A stretch of 64,000 nt of DNA from JBGTSJ01 sp041940305 (GTDB lineage: Bacteria; Planctomycetota; Planctomycetia; Planctomycetales; Planctomycetaceae). The notes beneath the pieces are model-generated. The model saw only the letters and a program-made list of their open reading frames with translations, did not search any database and was not told the DNA's origin. Positions 9,037 to 17,823 of the stretch are shown piece after piece; position 1 is the stretch's first letter, and each line of letters begins with the position of its first letter. The position numbers and the translations under genes were made by a program. The DNA lies in the NCBI GenBank assembly GCA_041940305.1, contig JBGTSJ010000016.1, forward strand, positions 85,009 to 149,008, in the 5' to 3' direction.

Positions 9037-9060
9037 CCACTGCGCGTTCGGGCGTGAACG

Positions 9061-9085
9061 GTCTGTCATGGCGGGCATGACAGAC
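9061..9085. terminator. hairpin between convergent genes
   Basis: Perfect 10-bp stem GTCTGTCATG (9061-9070) / CATGACAGAC (9076-9085), loop GCGGG, 24 bp after the oxidoreductase stop. It faces the convergent stress-protein gene. No T-run, so termination is inferred from position. Confidence 0.5.
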
Positions 9086-9174
9086 GTGCTGCCGCATGGA
9101 ATGCCGTCCGAGGCGCTCGGCCCTTGCTGGCGCGGGGTGCGAGCCTGAAGTTGGCCGTTTCCCGACGTGCGCGG

Positions 9175-10119
9175 CTACTCCTGCTCCGGCCGGGCACTCG
9201 GTATGACGAGCAGGACGTGGGATGAGCGCCGGATGCGGTCGTGGACGTAGCCTTCCGAGGCGTAGTCGCCGCGCTCCAGCGGGAGCACGATCAGCGGGTG
9301 GCGGCCGGCGCCGGCGAGCGGATCGGGGCCGCTTTCGTCCTGCTGGCGGAGGGAGAGTGCATAGTCGAAGCCGTGCGCTTCGGCGGACTTCTGCAGCGCG
9401 CGGTGCAGGCGAACGTTGGCTTTGACCAGCGCTTCGCCGAGTGTCCGGGCATCGAACCGCTGCTCCGGCGCGACCGTCGCCAGGAGGTCGCGGACGTTTT
9501 CGTAGAACTCGGTTTCGAGCATGAGGACCAGCTGGAGCTGTCCGACGGCCTGCCTGAGGCCGACGGCCCATTCGGCAGCCCGGTGAGCGGCCTCGTTCTC
9601 GCCGATGAGTCCGATCACGATGGAGTCGAACAGGTTTCCGTCCGGCTGGTACGGTTCGCGGACGACCAGAAGCGGGACCGGGGAGCGTGACAGCAGGACG
9701 TCGATGACCGTGCCGACGCTGTCGGGGCCGACGGATTCCAGGTTGCGTCCGTAGGGACAGGGGAGGATGACGAGATCGCATTGCGAGCGGTCAATGCCGG
9801 CGAGGATCTGATCGAAGCTTTCGCCGGTTTGCCTGTCGAGGACCGTCGCCGCAAGCATACTCCCCTGTTCGGCAGCAAGGGAGTTTCCCTCCGCCGTTTC
9901 CCGCGCGTCGACGACCGACAACCGGGCGCCCATGTGCTCGTGGAGATGCTGCGCGAAGCGGATGGAAAGGTCGTCCTGAGCGGAGCCGTCGAGCACGAGG
10001 AGCACGTGCCCGGCCCGGCGCGGTTCGATGCCCGCGACGTCGCCGATTTGCGCCCGCCTGAAGAGGCTCATCGACTCTTCAACGTCCCGGTCCACGTCGC
10101 GCTCAAAGGGTTCGAACAT
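9175..10119 (-). CDS. tandem universal stress protein (UspA family)
   Basis: Cytoplasmic protein with two Usp folds, roughly residues 37-152 (HVLLVLDGSAQDDLSIRFAQ to SPVPLLVVRE) and 163-308 (DSIVIGLIGENEAAHRAAEW to SSHVLLVIPS). The ATP-binding glycine motif is degenerate in both halves, so nucleotide binding is uncertain. The gene is the last of a minus-strand run sulfatase - ion transporter - Usp, 28 bp behind the transporter. Tandem Usp proteins are often encoded beside transporters and regulate them; such a role here is inference. CGGAG lies 7 nt before the ATG. Confidence 0.82.
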   Translation of the reverse strand: MFEPFERDVDRDVEESMSLFRRAQIGDVAGIEPRRAGHVLLVLDGSAQDDLSIRFAQHLHEHMGARLSVVDARETAEGNSLAAEQGSMLAATVLDRQTGESFDQILAGIDRSQCDLVILPCPYGRNLESVGPDSVGTVIDVLLSRSPVPLLVVREPYQPDGNLFDSIVIGLIGENEAAHRAAEWAVGLRQAVGQLQLVLMLETEFYENVRDLLATVAPEQRFDARTLGEALVKANVRLHRALQKSAEAHGFDYALSLRQQDESGPDPLAGAGRHPLIVLPLERGDYASEGYVHDRIRRSSHVLLVIPSARPEQE

Positions 10120-10147
10120 CGCTGTACTCCGTTGAGTCGTCGTGGAT

Positions 10148-11542
10148 TCAGCCTGCCGCGGCGGCGGGGGGCGCCAGTTGCGGGAACCAGCCCATGCTGT
10201 TGAACAGCAGCAGATATCCGATCGCGGCGATGAGCTGGACGATCATGATGCTGCCGCCGATCCTGATGAACTCGCCCCAGCCGACGGTCTGATGGGCTTC
10301 CTTCTTGAGCGTGTGCAGCGCTATCACGCAGGAGATGGAGCCGATGGGCGTTCCATTGCCTCCCAGGTTGCTGCCGATGATGAGCGCCCACCACAGCGGT
10401 TCCTGCTCAGCGCCGGACAGGGAGATCTGCCGGACGATGGGGATCAGCGTGGCGGCGACGGGAATGTTGTCGACGATGGCGCTGGCGACGCCGGCGAAGA
10501 GCGTCAGAATGGGGACCAGCGAGATCATCTCTGTTCCTGCGAGGGAGACCATGCGTTCGGCCAGCCAGTCGAGCGCGCCGGACTCGCGGACGCTGCCGAT
10601 CACGAGGAACAGCCCGATAAAGAACAGGATCACGGTCCAGTTCACCTTGCCGATCGTGTCCTCCACTCCCTTGCCGGCGAAGAGCAGCGCCGTGGTGCCG
10701 CCGGCCATGGCGATGAAGTCCATCCCCAGCCCCAGCGGTTGCGCGAACGCGAACCCCAGCACGGTGACTCCCAGGACGACGGCGCTCCGCGCGAGGACGC
10801 GGCGGTCCTCCACCAGAGCCCAGGGATCGAACTCGTTCATCCGGGCCCGAAGCGCCGTCTTCTCATCGGCCGTCTGCCTCCATTTCAGATCATTACGGAA
10901 GAAGAACCGCAGCAGCGCGAGCGCGATCAGGACGCTGACCACGGCGAAGGGGGCCGAGACCAGCAGAAAATGGACGTACGGAATCGCGGCCGACGTGCCG
11001 ATCATGATGTTGGGCAGGCCGCTGGCAAAGGTGACGATGGCTCCGCTGTTGGCGCAGACGGCGACCGACAGCAGGAACGGCTTGACATCGTAATTCAGCG
11101 ACCGGCAGATGACGAGCACCAGCGAACTCATGATGAGCATCGCAGGCACGATGGTGAGGACGGAGACGAACGTGAAGGTGAGCACGCAGATGGCGAGATA
11201 CAGCCGCGCGGCCTGGCCGCCGGTGCCGCGTACGATCAGCATGCTCAGAAAGTGGAACAGTCCCGACTTACCGACAACATCTACCAGGATGCCGGTGCCG
11301 ACGATGACTCCGAAGACATTCAAGTCTTCGGCAATGAAGTCATAGATGTGGTGGTAGTCATAAACGCCCCAGAAGACGGCAATGAGGACCAGCACGCCGC
11401 CGCCGATGAGCGCGGCGACCGTCTTGTGGAGACGCTCGTACGCCACGCCGACGTACGTCAGGAGCATGACGGCGGCGAAGACCGCCATCACAAGCGGATC
11501 GTATTGTGCATCCGGTTCCGCAGCGGCAAGGAGCCCCGGCAT
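10148..11542 (-). CDS. ArsB/NhaD/SLC13-type ion transporter
   Basis: Polytopic inner-membrane carrier of the ion transporter superfamily, 464 residues with about 11 membrane segments. Diagnostic paired re-entrant motifs are visible: TFASGLPNIMIGTSA in the first half, and VDNIPVAATLIPI with GSNLGGNGTPIG in the second. These sit closest to NhaD (Na+/H+) and ArsB-like carriers. The substrate cannot be told from sequence. Placement behind a sulfatase and before a stress protein would fit an anion such as sulfate or a cation antiport. I start at the ATG at 11542 (MPGLLAAAEPDAQ), with GGAGG 11 nt upstream; the longer frame would run into the sulfatase gene. Confidence 0.82.
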   Translation of the reverse strand: MPGLLAAAEPDAQYDPLVMAVFAAVMLLTYVGVAYERLHKTVAALIGGGVLVLIAVFWGVYDYHHIYDFIAEDLNVFGVIVGTGILVDVVGKSGLFHFLSMLIVRGTGGQAARLYLAICVLTFTFVSVLTIVPAMLIMSSLVLVICRSLNYDVKPFLLSVAVCANSGAIVTFASGLPNIMIGTSAAIPYVHFLLVSAPFAVVSVLIALALLRFFFRNDLKWRQTADEKTALRARMNEFDPWALVEDRRVLARSAVVLGVTVLGFAFAQPLGLGMDFIAMAGGTTALLFAGKGVEDTIGKVNWTVILFFIGLFLVIGSVRESGALDWLAERMVSLAGTEMISLVPILTLFAGVASAIVDNIPVAATLIPIVRQISLSGAEQEPLWWALIIGSNLGGNGTPIGSISCVIALHTLKKEAHQTVGWGEFIRIGGSIMIVQLIAAIGYLLLFNSMGWFPQLAPPAAAAG

Positions 11543-11592
11543 CCTGAGTGAGTCCTCCGTCCGTCGAAAAGCGGTGAGCGTGTCGGCGACCT

Positions 11593-13014
11593 TCAGTTCG
11601 ATTCGTTGTCTTCCGCGGCGGGCAGCTTCACTTCCCAATGCGGGTTAGGGACGTGAGCGTCGTTCATCAGCGCCGCCAGCCGCTCGGCGACGTCTTTGTT
11701 GCGTGCAGCGACGTTGCGATCTTCGCCGATGTCCATTGACAGGTCGTACAGCTCCAGCGTCGAGTCGTCCATCACGTAGCGGATCGCCTTCCAGTTCCCC
11801 TGCCGCACCGCCTGGGCGAATCGTCCCTCGTAGAACTCCCAATACAGATAGTCATGTGCGGGTGCTTCGATCGCCGTGCCGTCGAGCACGGGGACGAGAC
11901 TGACGCTGTCCATTCCCTCCGGCACGTACGCCCCTCCCGCCAGTTCGGCGGCCGTGGCCATCAGGTCGCCATGGTAGGAGACGTGATCCGATTCGGATCC
12001 CGCCTCAATCCGTCCCGGCCAGCGCGCGATCAGCGGCACGCGGATGCCTCCTTCGTACAGATCCCGCTTTTTCCCCTTGAGCGGTCCGTTGGAGTCGAAG
12101 AACTCCGGATCGTTGCCTCCTTCTTTGTGCGGGCCGTTGTCCGACGTGAAGAACACGACTGTCTGCTCGTCCAGCTCCAGTTCGCGGAGCGTCTCCAGCA
12201 GCGTGCCAACGTCGGAATCCAGCCGCGAGATCATGGCGGCCAGCCCCTTCTGCGGCTCCGGCCAGTCCTTGTCCTCGTACTGACCGTAGCCGGGGATCTC
12301 CATGCCCTTCTCTTTCGCCTCGTTGTTGGCGTGCGGAATCGTCACGGCCAGGTAGAGAAAAAAGGGAGAGTCTTTCGAGCTGCGGATGAAGTCCAACGCC
12401 TCCGCGAAGATGAGGTCGTGCGAGTATTCATTCTTTTCGGACGCGACTCCCGAGCCGTAGTCTCCCTCGCCGGGAACGACGTTCGTCAGTTCGACGCGGT
12501 CCTTTCCGCGGATCAGAAACGCGGGGTAGTAGTTGTGGGCGTGATGCTGGTCGAGGTAACCGTAGAACCTGTCGAATCCCTGGACTGTCGGCAGTCCGCC
12601 GGTGTTCTCCTGGCCGAGCCCCCACTTGCCGTAGAGACCGGTTTTGTAGCCGACGCGCTGCAGGACTTCCGCCACGGTGATGTCGCCGATCCGCAGGTTC
12701 ACCCGCTTGTTGCCGCGGATGTAGCAATGCCCGGTATGCAGGCCGGTCATAAGTACGCAGCGCGACGGAGCGCACACGGTGGAGCCAGCGTAGTAGTCGG
12801 TGAACCGCATCCCCTCCGCCGCCATGCGGTCGATGTTGGGCGTCTCAATCTGCTGCTGGCCATAGCACCCGAGGTCGCCGTACCCGAGGTCGTCGGCCAT
12901 GATGAAGATGATGTTGGGCAACCGCTCCGCCGGCTCATCCGCGGCGTGGCCGACCACCCGGATACCGAGGCTTCCTCCCAGCCAAACCGCCACCAGCAAT
13001 GCCAAGCGCGCCAT
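11593..13014 (-). CDS. exported arylsulfatase (type I sulfatase)
   Basis: Hydrolyses sulfate esters, typically from sulfated polysaccharides, outside the cytoplasm. 473 residues with a signal peptide (MARLALLVAVWLGGSLG then HAADEP). PNIIFIMADDLGYGDLGCYG gives the calcium-binding aspartates. TVCAPSRCVLMTG is the sulfatase signature, whose Cys is converted to formylglycine. A second metal site lies in FFTSDNGPH. The chosen start has AGGAGG 9 nt upstream; the frame extends 57 codons further without support. It is the first gene of a three-gene run with the transporter (50 bp gap) and Usp. The sulfatase-maturing enzyme is not in the window. A weak TTGAAG/TACGTT pair 60 bp upstream overlaps the end of modC. 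Confidence 0.93.
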   Translation of the reverse strand: MARLALLVAVWLGGSLGIRVVGHAADEPAERLPNIIFIMADDLGYGDLGCYGQQQIETPNIDRMAAEGMRFTDYYAGSTVCAPSRCVLMTGLHTGHCYIRGNKRVNLRIGDITVAEVLQRVGYKTGLYGKWGLGQENTGGLPTVQGFDRFYGYLDQHHAHNYYPAFLIRGKDRVELTNVVPGEGDYGSGVASEKNEYSHDLIFAEALDFIRSSKDSPFFLYLAVTIPHANNEAKEKGMEIPGYGQYEDKDWPEPQKGLAAMISRLDSDVGTLLETLRELELDEQTVVFFTSDNGPHKEGGNDPEFFDSNGPLKGKKRDLYEGGIRVPLIARWPGRIEAGSESDHVSYHGDLMATAAELAGGAYVPEGMDSVSLVPVLDGTAIEAPAHDYLYWEFYEGRFAQAVRQGNWKAIRYVMDDSTLELYDLSMDIGEDRNVAARNKDVAERLAALMNDAHVPNPHWEVKLPAAEDNESN

Positions 13015-13082
13015 GTCAATCGCCCTCCTGCGGCGAGGTGTGTCGATGCAGCCGATCAACGTAGCAGGGGCCGCTTCCCCCT

Positions 13083-13715
13083 TCAACGTCCTGCCCCAAT
13101 GGGGATCATCGTGTCCGCCAGGCGATCCACGCTCTGGGAATCGTGGCTGACCAGCAATGCCGGGATCTCGAAGCGGCGTATGCATTCAGTCAGGAATTCC
13201 TCGATTGCGACACGATGCGCGGCATCGACGGCGGAGAGCGGTTCATCGAGCAGCAGCAGTCTGGGCGAGCACAGGATGGCACGGGCGAGGGCGACCCGCT
13301 GCTTCTGACCGCCGCTGAGTGCGGCCGGATAGCGAGTCAGGAGGTCTCCGAGTCGCAGGACGTCGGCCACGGGTGCGAACTCGATGCGGGGTTCGGCGGC
13401 GCGCCGCGCGCCGAAGCGGAGGTTCTCCTCCACGGTCAGATGCGGAAACAACTGATAGTCCTGAAAGACATACCCGATCTCCCGCTGCTCCGGGGGCAGG
13501 GCTATTCGCTTCTTCGTGCTGAACAACGTGCGGCCGCAGAGGGTGATGTCGCCGCTGGTCGGCCGCAGCAGGCCGGCGATGAGATTCAGCACGGTGGTTT
13601 TCCCGCAGCCCGACGGGCCGACCAGCGCCGTGACGGCTCCACCCGAATCGAAAGCGAAATCGAGCGCAAAGCCCTGCGTGTACTGAAACCGGCAGTCGAA
13701 CGTCAGGATGCTCAT
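13083..13715 (-). CDS. modC: molybdate ABC importer ATPase ModC, short form
   Basis: Energises molybdate (or tungstate) uptake. 210 residues with Walker A GPSGCGKT, Q-loop VFQDYQLFPH, signature LSGGQKQR, Walker B LLLLDEP and the H-loop SHDSQS. It lacks the C-terminal MOP/TOBE molybdate-sensing domain of the ~350-residue enterobacterial ModC, so it should lack trans-inhibition by that domain. It starts 3 nt after the modB stop, the third gene of modA-modB-modC. Assignment to molybdate rests on the neighbours; the ATPase alone would be ambiguous. Confidence 0.88.
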   Translation of the reverse strand: MSILTFDCRFQYTQGFALDFAFDSGGAVTALVGPSGCGKTTVLNLIAGLLRPTSGDITLCGRTLFSTKKRIALPPEQREIGYVFQDYQLFPHLTVEENLRFGARRAAEPRIEFAPVADVLRLGDLLTRYPAALSGGQKQRVALARAILCSPRLLLLDEPLSAVDAAHRVAIEEFLTECIRRFEIPALLVSHDSQSVDRLADTMIPIGAGR

Positions 13716-13718
13716 CGA

Positions 13719-14408
13719 TCAGCCGGTGGCTCCCTGCAACCGGCGACGCTGCACCCGATCCAGCCATTCGCCGAGGATCAGCGCCAGTGCGGCAATGAGG
13801 ATGGAGGCGGCGACAAGGCGCGTCGCATTCTGGAAGCCGCCGGGGGAGTCCAGCATCGAGTAGATCAGGAGCGGAACGGTCTGCGTCTCACCGGGGATAT
13901 TTCCGGCGATCATGATCGTCGCGCCGAACTCCCCCATGCTCCGCGCAAACGCCAGTACACAGCCGGCCAGGATCCCGGGTCGCGCCAGCGGAAACGCGAT
14001 GGACCAGAAGGCGTCGGCGCGACCGGCGCCGAGCGTCCGCGCTGCATGCAGCAGTCGGTCATCGACGGCTCCGAAGGCGAGCCGAATCGGGCGCACCAGG
14101 AGCGGGAAGCCGACGACGGCTGACGCGAGCGCCGCCCCCTTCCAGTCGAAGACAATCCGAATGCCCAGCGAAGCGAGGGTCTCGCCGAGCAGGCCGTTGC
14201 GTCCGAACGTGATCAGGAGCAGGTATCCCGTCACTACCGGAGGAAGGACCAGCGGCAGATTGAGCAACACCTCGACGGCGGACTTGCCGCGAAACGACCG
14301 CTTAGCGGTGAACCAGCCCACGACAACGCCGGCCGGAAGCGCGGCGACGACCGCGATCGTCGAGACCAGCAGCGTCAGCCGGATCGCCTGCCACTCAGCA
14401 GCAGTCAT
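13719..14408 (-). CDS. modB: molybdate ABC importer permease ModB
   Basis: Membrane subunit of the importer, 229 residues from the ATG at 14408 with five to six membrane segments. It carries the EAA-type coupling loop (ARTLGAGRADAFWSIAFPLA) that contacts ModC. The sequence LNLPLVLPPVVTGYLLL is typical of ModB. A longer frame would overlap modA by 74 bp; the chosen start, 13 nt past the modA stop, begins directly with the first hydrophobic helix. Confidence 0.9.
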   Translation of the reverse strand: MTAAEWQAIRLTLLVSTIAVVAALPAGVVVGWFTAKRSFRGKSAVEVLLNLPLVLPPVVTGYLLLITFGRNGLLGETLASLGIRIVFDWKGAALASAVVGFPLLVRPIRLAFGAVDDRLLHAARTLGAGRADAFWSIAFPLARPGILAGCVLAFARSMGEFGATIMIAGNIPGETQTVPLLIYSMLDSPGGFQNATRLVAASILIAALALILGEWLDRVQRRRLQGATG

Positions 14409-14421
14409 GACGTGTGTGCTT

Positions 14422-15315
14422 TCAGGGCGTCTGGTCTGCTGCGCCGGTTTCGGACGCATTCCCCGCGCCGTACCGTTCGAAACCGAACCGGCCATAGATC
14501 GGGAGGGCCTCGTCCGACTGCAGGTAATCGAAAAACTGATCCGCCACGGGATTGCGATTCGACGATTTCACGCGGACAAGGACATATACAATCTCATCAT
14601 GCAGGGCCGGATCAAACTCGTAAACCGATGTGACGCCGGCCGCGGCCGCCAAATCAGTGGCGTACACAATTCCGGCTTCCGCCTCACCCCGTTCGACGTA
14701 GCTGAGTGCGCTGCGGATGTCCTGACCGCGTGCAATTTTTCCCGATTCCTGCAGCGAATCGAGCAGCCCCAGATTGTTCAGGGCCTGATCGGCATAGATC
14801 CCGGCCGGCACATTCTCTCCCGCAAGTGAGAGACGCGTCACAGCCTCGGAGAGCAAGTCGTCCGGCCCATGCACGCCGGCGGGGTTTGACTCGGGAACAA
14901 TGAGCACCAAGCGATTGGTGAGCAGCCTCACGCTCACTTTCGCAAGACCGGCATGCTCCACTTCCTGAGCCCACTGGGTGTTCGCCGACAGAAACAGATC
15001 GGCCGGAGCTCCCGCCAGAATCTGAGTCGCCAATCCGCTGGAAGGGCCGGTGTTCAGGCGGACCTCGGTCCGCGATCGACCGTCATAGTGCTCGATGAGC
15101 GCCGCGAGGACATCCTGGGTGCTGGCCGCGGCGGACACGAGCACCGTCCCGGCTGTCGTTCCATTGCTGGAGGAAACGGCCCGGGAATCGTCCGACGAGG
15201 TCTGGTCGGCAGCCGGGCGCGATCCCGACTGACCGCATCCGCTCACCAGCAGCGGCGCAGCCAACAGGCACATGGCCGCGCTCATCCATCGACAATCGCG
15301 CACAGACATTCTCAA
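14422..15315 (-). CDS. modA: molybdate-binding lipoprotein ModA
   Basis: Captures molybdate or tungstate in the periplasm. 297 residues with a lipoprotein signal ending LLVSGC (lipobox). After a serine-rich linker comes the type II binding fold: VSAAASTQDVL (anion-binding Ser), NTGPSSGLATQI, GAPADLFLSAN and GEAEAGIVYATD. First gene of modABC. In molybdate users this supplies the cofactor of nitrate reductase, formate dehydrogenase and similar enzymes; none is visible nearby. Confidence 0.93.
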   Translation of the reverse strand: MRMSVRDCRWMSAAMCLLAAPLLVSGCGQSGSRPAADQTSSDDSRAVSSSNGTTAGTVLVSAAASTQDVLAALIEHYDGRSRTEVRLNTGPSSGLATQILAGAPADLFLSANTQWAQEVEHAGLAKVSVRLLTNRLVLIVPESNPAGVHGPDDLLSEAVTRLSLAGENVPAGIYADQALNNLGLLDSLQESGKIARGQDIRSALSYVERGEAEAGIVYATDLAAAAGVTSVYEFDPALHDEIVYVLVRVKSSNRNPVADQFFDYLQSDEALPIYGRFGFERYGAGNASETGAADQTP

Positions 15316-15792
15316 ACGTTATCCGCTGCCTCATCGCTCGGCCAGCATTCACTCAAGCCGATCTGGAACTGGCATCCGACCGTGAATGCCCGAACGTGTG
15401 TTTGCCGTGCGGCCGGCTGCAGGATCGACCCGAGTTCCCGCGATCGATCCCGGTTGACGGGCATTGCCATGTGGCAGAATGTGCCGCTGCTGTGAACGCG
15501 TCCGCTGGCGAGGGAGGCTCGGCCTGCGCCCCCGACAGGCCCGACTCCGCCGCAAGGCATTGATGCATCACATTTTCCGGCCATGTGCCGATCTGCCTGA
15601 GATCTTTCCGCCGGTTTGACAGTTCGGACGGAGCCGCACTATAAGCCGCCGTCCGGTGTCGCCGATCCTTCCCGCCGACGGCCGGAGTCGTCCAATCTAT
15701 CCGTGCCACGACGGTTCGCTGTGCCTCGAGCAGGATGCTCTCGCAGTGGGAATCAATCGTTCGGCTGTTTCGGCAGCCGAGCCGACGATCCG
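15316..15792. other. divergent region modA / lipoprotein gene
   Basis: No gene is supported here. It holds the strong rightward promoter at 15616-15645. I saw no ModE-type operator and no molybdenum-cofactor riboswitch by eye. The open reading frame that crosses 15616-15792 starts inside that promoter and is not believed to be translated from there. Confidence 0.6.
15616..15645 (+). promoter_or_regulatory. near-consensus sigma-70 promoter of the lipoprotein gene
   Basis: TTGACA (15616-15621, perfect), 18-bp spacer, TATAAG (15640-15645, five of six). The transcript should begin near 15652, so any start codon must be downstream of that. The leader would then be 50-140 nt depending on the start used. 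Confidence 0.68.
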
Positions 15793-16629
15793 TTGCGCCG
15801 ATCCGGACTGAACGCACGACCAAGACAAGCGGGGATTCTCGCCACAATTCTGCTGGTGCTGGCGGCCGGTTGCGACATCGTTTCGATCGATCATTCACAG
15901 CAGGCCCACAAACCTGTGCTGCCGCCGATCATCGCTCCGAAGGACGCGATCGAACTGGAGGTCTTCTTCGTGGAGCGGCCTCTGGATGATCCGCTGCTTG
16001 GCGAATCACTCTGGCGGGAGCTGGATCAGATCAGCACGGTCTCGCCGCAGTCGCGGGCGCGTCTGGCTCAGTCAGGGATCAGGTTTGGAGTCGCCGGGAC
16101 GAGTCCGCCGGCATCAATCCGTGCGCTGGCCCGCGCGCCGAATGCGACGGCGGCCGGCCCCGCACTCCGGCAGCAGCAACTGCCGCTGTTCGCCGGGCAG
16201 GAGGGAACACTGGAGGTCGCCCTGCTCCGTGAGCCGTTCGAGGTCGTGGGGCCCGGCCAGAACGCGCGTTCCTACCAGAACGCCCGCTGCGTGATGCGGG
16301 TGGGGGGAGAACGCACGCAGGAAGGGTGGGTCCGCCTCCACTTTCAGCCGGAAGTGCATTATGGCCAGCAGATCGCGCGCCCGGTCGCGTCCGAGCACGA
16401 ATGGCAGTATCAGCACGCGCCGTCGATCGATCCATTCTTTGAACAGGGATTTGACGTGGAGCTGAATCAGGGGGAGATTATCGTCATCGGAGCCGGCAAC
16501 AGTTCGGCCGACTCGCTCGGCGCCCGCTTCTTCCGCGGGCTGCGCGACTCCACGCCTGTCGAACGGCTGCTCATCGTCCGGGTCTCGGCGATCAAAGAAA
16601 TCGCTCCGGTCCGCAGCACTCAGCGCTGA
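15793..16629 (+). CDS. planctomycete-type lipoprotein of unknown function
   Basis: Not recognised. With the TTG at 15793 as start the protein has 278 residues and a classic lipoprotein signal: basic MRRSGLNARPRQ, hydrophobic ILATILLVLAAG, lipobox Cys. In-frame GTG codons at 15703 and 15721 are alternatives; none has a clear Shine-Dalgarno. The mature part is soluble, with ELEVFFVERP near the start and a run of predicted beta strands, and ends PVERLLIVRVSAIKEI. The promoter at 15616 excludes starts further upstream. It probably sits on the outer face of a membrane; function is unknown. Confidence 0.68.
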   Translation: MRRSGLNARPRQAGILATILLVLAAGCDIVSIDHSQQAHKPVLPPIIAPKDAIELEVFFVERPLDDPLLGESLWRELDQISTVSPQSRARLAQSGIRFGVAGTSPPASIRALARAPNATAAGPALRQQQLPLFAGQEGTLEVALLREPFEVVGPGQNARSYQNARCVMRVGGERTQEGWVRLHFQPEVHYGQQIARPVASEHEWQYQHAPSIDPFFEQGFDVELNQGEIIVIGAGNSSADSLGARFFRGLRDSTPVERLLIVRVSAIKEIAPVRSTQR

Positions 16630-16684
16630 CCTGCATTCGACGAACTGGATGTACGGCCGATTGGAACCCGGTGTGAGCCGAGTG

Positions 16685-16723
16685 GGGAACATGTCGGTCC
16701 CAGTCGCCCGGGCGCATGTTCCC
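16685..16723. terminator. long-loop hairpin between convergent genes
   Basis: GGGAACATG (16685-16693) pairs with CATGTTCCC (16715-16723) around a 21-nt loop, in the gap between two convergent genes. Termination role inferred from position only. Confidence 0.4.
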
Positions 16724-16787
16724 AACACGGTTCATCAACTGTGCCGCAATCGCCACTGGAAGCGGTGACGACCACGACCGAGCCGCT

Positions 16788-17501
16788 TCAGGACGCCGGC
16801 TTAATATTGCCGGAGATGTTGACCCTCACCTTACCAACACACTTGTGGCCCGGCGGCACGTTCAGCCGCAGGAGCAGAGCGCCATCCTCGGGCGGACTGA
16901 TTTCCTGGGCCGTCCCGATAAAGAACGGCTCGCCCGGCTTCGGGGGTTCGCGCTGTCCCGGACGGGGCGGGGGAATGATCAAACCCATGAGCGCGCCGCT
17001 CGGTACTCCGGCGGCCATATCCCGCATCAGATCCTGCTGCGTGAACCCGTCGGCGCCGATTGTCTCGTTGATGATGTACCGATAGGTGCCGTCGGCCTCG
17101 AAGCGAATCGGTTCGCCTTTGACGACGACGATGCCGGTCGCAGTCCAGCCCTTGGTGACGTCGACTTCGACGAGATGTGAATTGGCGTCGAAGACGGCCT
17201 CGTCCAGCTTGGCCAGCCGCGACTTCACGGCTTCCGAGTCCGGCTTGAGCTTCAGGATGGCTTCGAGCGCCTCCCTGGCTTTGTCGATCTGTCCGGCTTC
17301 CTCGTAGCCATCGGCGACCTCCAGCAGTCCAGTCAGGTACGTCTGCTCCAGAGACTGCGCCTTGGAGTCCAAGGCCATCAGATTGGCGGGAGAATCCGGC
17401 TTCGGACGTCGAGACTGTGCGTGTGCCGTCATGGCAAGACCTGCCACGATGAGCACGGCCGTCGCCGCTGTTCGCAATTGATCAGAGCGCGTCCTGTTCA
17501 C
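16788..17501 (-). CDS. secreted TPR-like protein with a LecA/PA-IL-like carbohydrate-binding module
   Basis: 237 residues from a GTG at 17501 with GGGAG 7 nt upstream; the ATG 30 codons earlier lacks a site. It has a signal peptide (TAATAVLIVAGLAMTAHAQ), then a helical TPR-like part (TYLTGLLEVADGYEEAGQIDKAREALE pattern over about 55-105). A beta-rich module follows: GWTATGIVVVKGEPIRF, EADGTYRY, PSGALMGLI, FFIGTAQEISPPEDGALLLRLN. That pattern resembles the PA-IL/LecA galactose-binding fold common in planctomycete secreted proteins; this is pattern recognition, not alignment. A role in binding surface sugars is inference. Confidence 0.62.
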   Translation of the reverse strand: MNRTRSDQLRTAATAVLIVAGLAMTAHAQSRRPKPDSPANLMALDSKAQSLEQTYLTGLLEVADGYEEAGQIDKAREALEAILKLKPDSEAVKSRLAKLDEAVFDANSHLVEVDVTKGWTATGIVVVKGEPIRFEADGTYRYIINETIGADGFTQQDLMRDMAAGVPSGALMGLIIPPPRPGQREPPKPGEPFFIGTAQEISPPEDGALLLRLNVPPGHKCVGKVRVNISGNIKPAS

Positions 17502-17823
17502 GATTCGACTCCCGTAAGGATCGGCCTCGACAGCCCGTAGCCCCGGCGGAGACGGCCGCACCACGACTCCGATTTGAATGCCGCCTGGCACACCACAGAG
17601 CCAAGGCTGCGGCCCGCAACCGGCACTGCATCAATTAGACGCGTTTTGCCGAACGCGAGCAAGGATGGTTTCGGGCCGTGCGGCGACCGGGAGCGATGCG
17701 TGGTTCCGGAGATCGCCGAGTTCGGCGGACAGTTCAGCTGCGGCAGGGAGGACTGTGGTGCGACGTTAACTGTTTCTGCGCCGTCCGTTTGTGGACGGGC
17801 GGCGATGCGGTAGCATGCCCGCC
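17502..17823. other. divergent region with one copy of the 69-nt repeat
   Basis: No gene. It contains the divergent copy of the 69-nt element (17700-17768). Just before trkH is a weak TTGTGG (17789-17794) / TAGCAT (17811-17816) pair with a 16-bp spacer. That would start the transcript at about the ATG at 17824, i.e. leaderless. Confidence 0.5.
17700..17768 (+). repeat. 69-nt dispersed repeat, copy 1 (divergent)
   Basis: Gapless match to the copy at 35922-35990 (complement), about 45 of the first 60 positions by hand count, strongest over CAGTTCAGC and GAGGACTGTG. The small hairpin kept in the other two copies is broken here. Confidence 0.6.

Noticed and set aside
10142..11551. 469-codon plus-strand frame rich in Asp/Gln/Arg
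   Set aside because: Antisense to the ion transporter; composition is that of a reverse-read membrane protein.
11854..13308. 484-codon frame on the plus strand across the sulfatase gene
   Set aside because: Antisense to the sulfatase and modC; no domain.
15454..15480. TTGACG-15-CAGAAT on the plus strand
   Set aside because: 15-bp spacing and a weak -10; the stronger promoter at 15616 explains the gene downstream.
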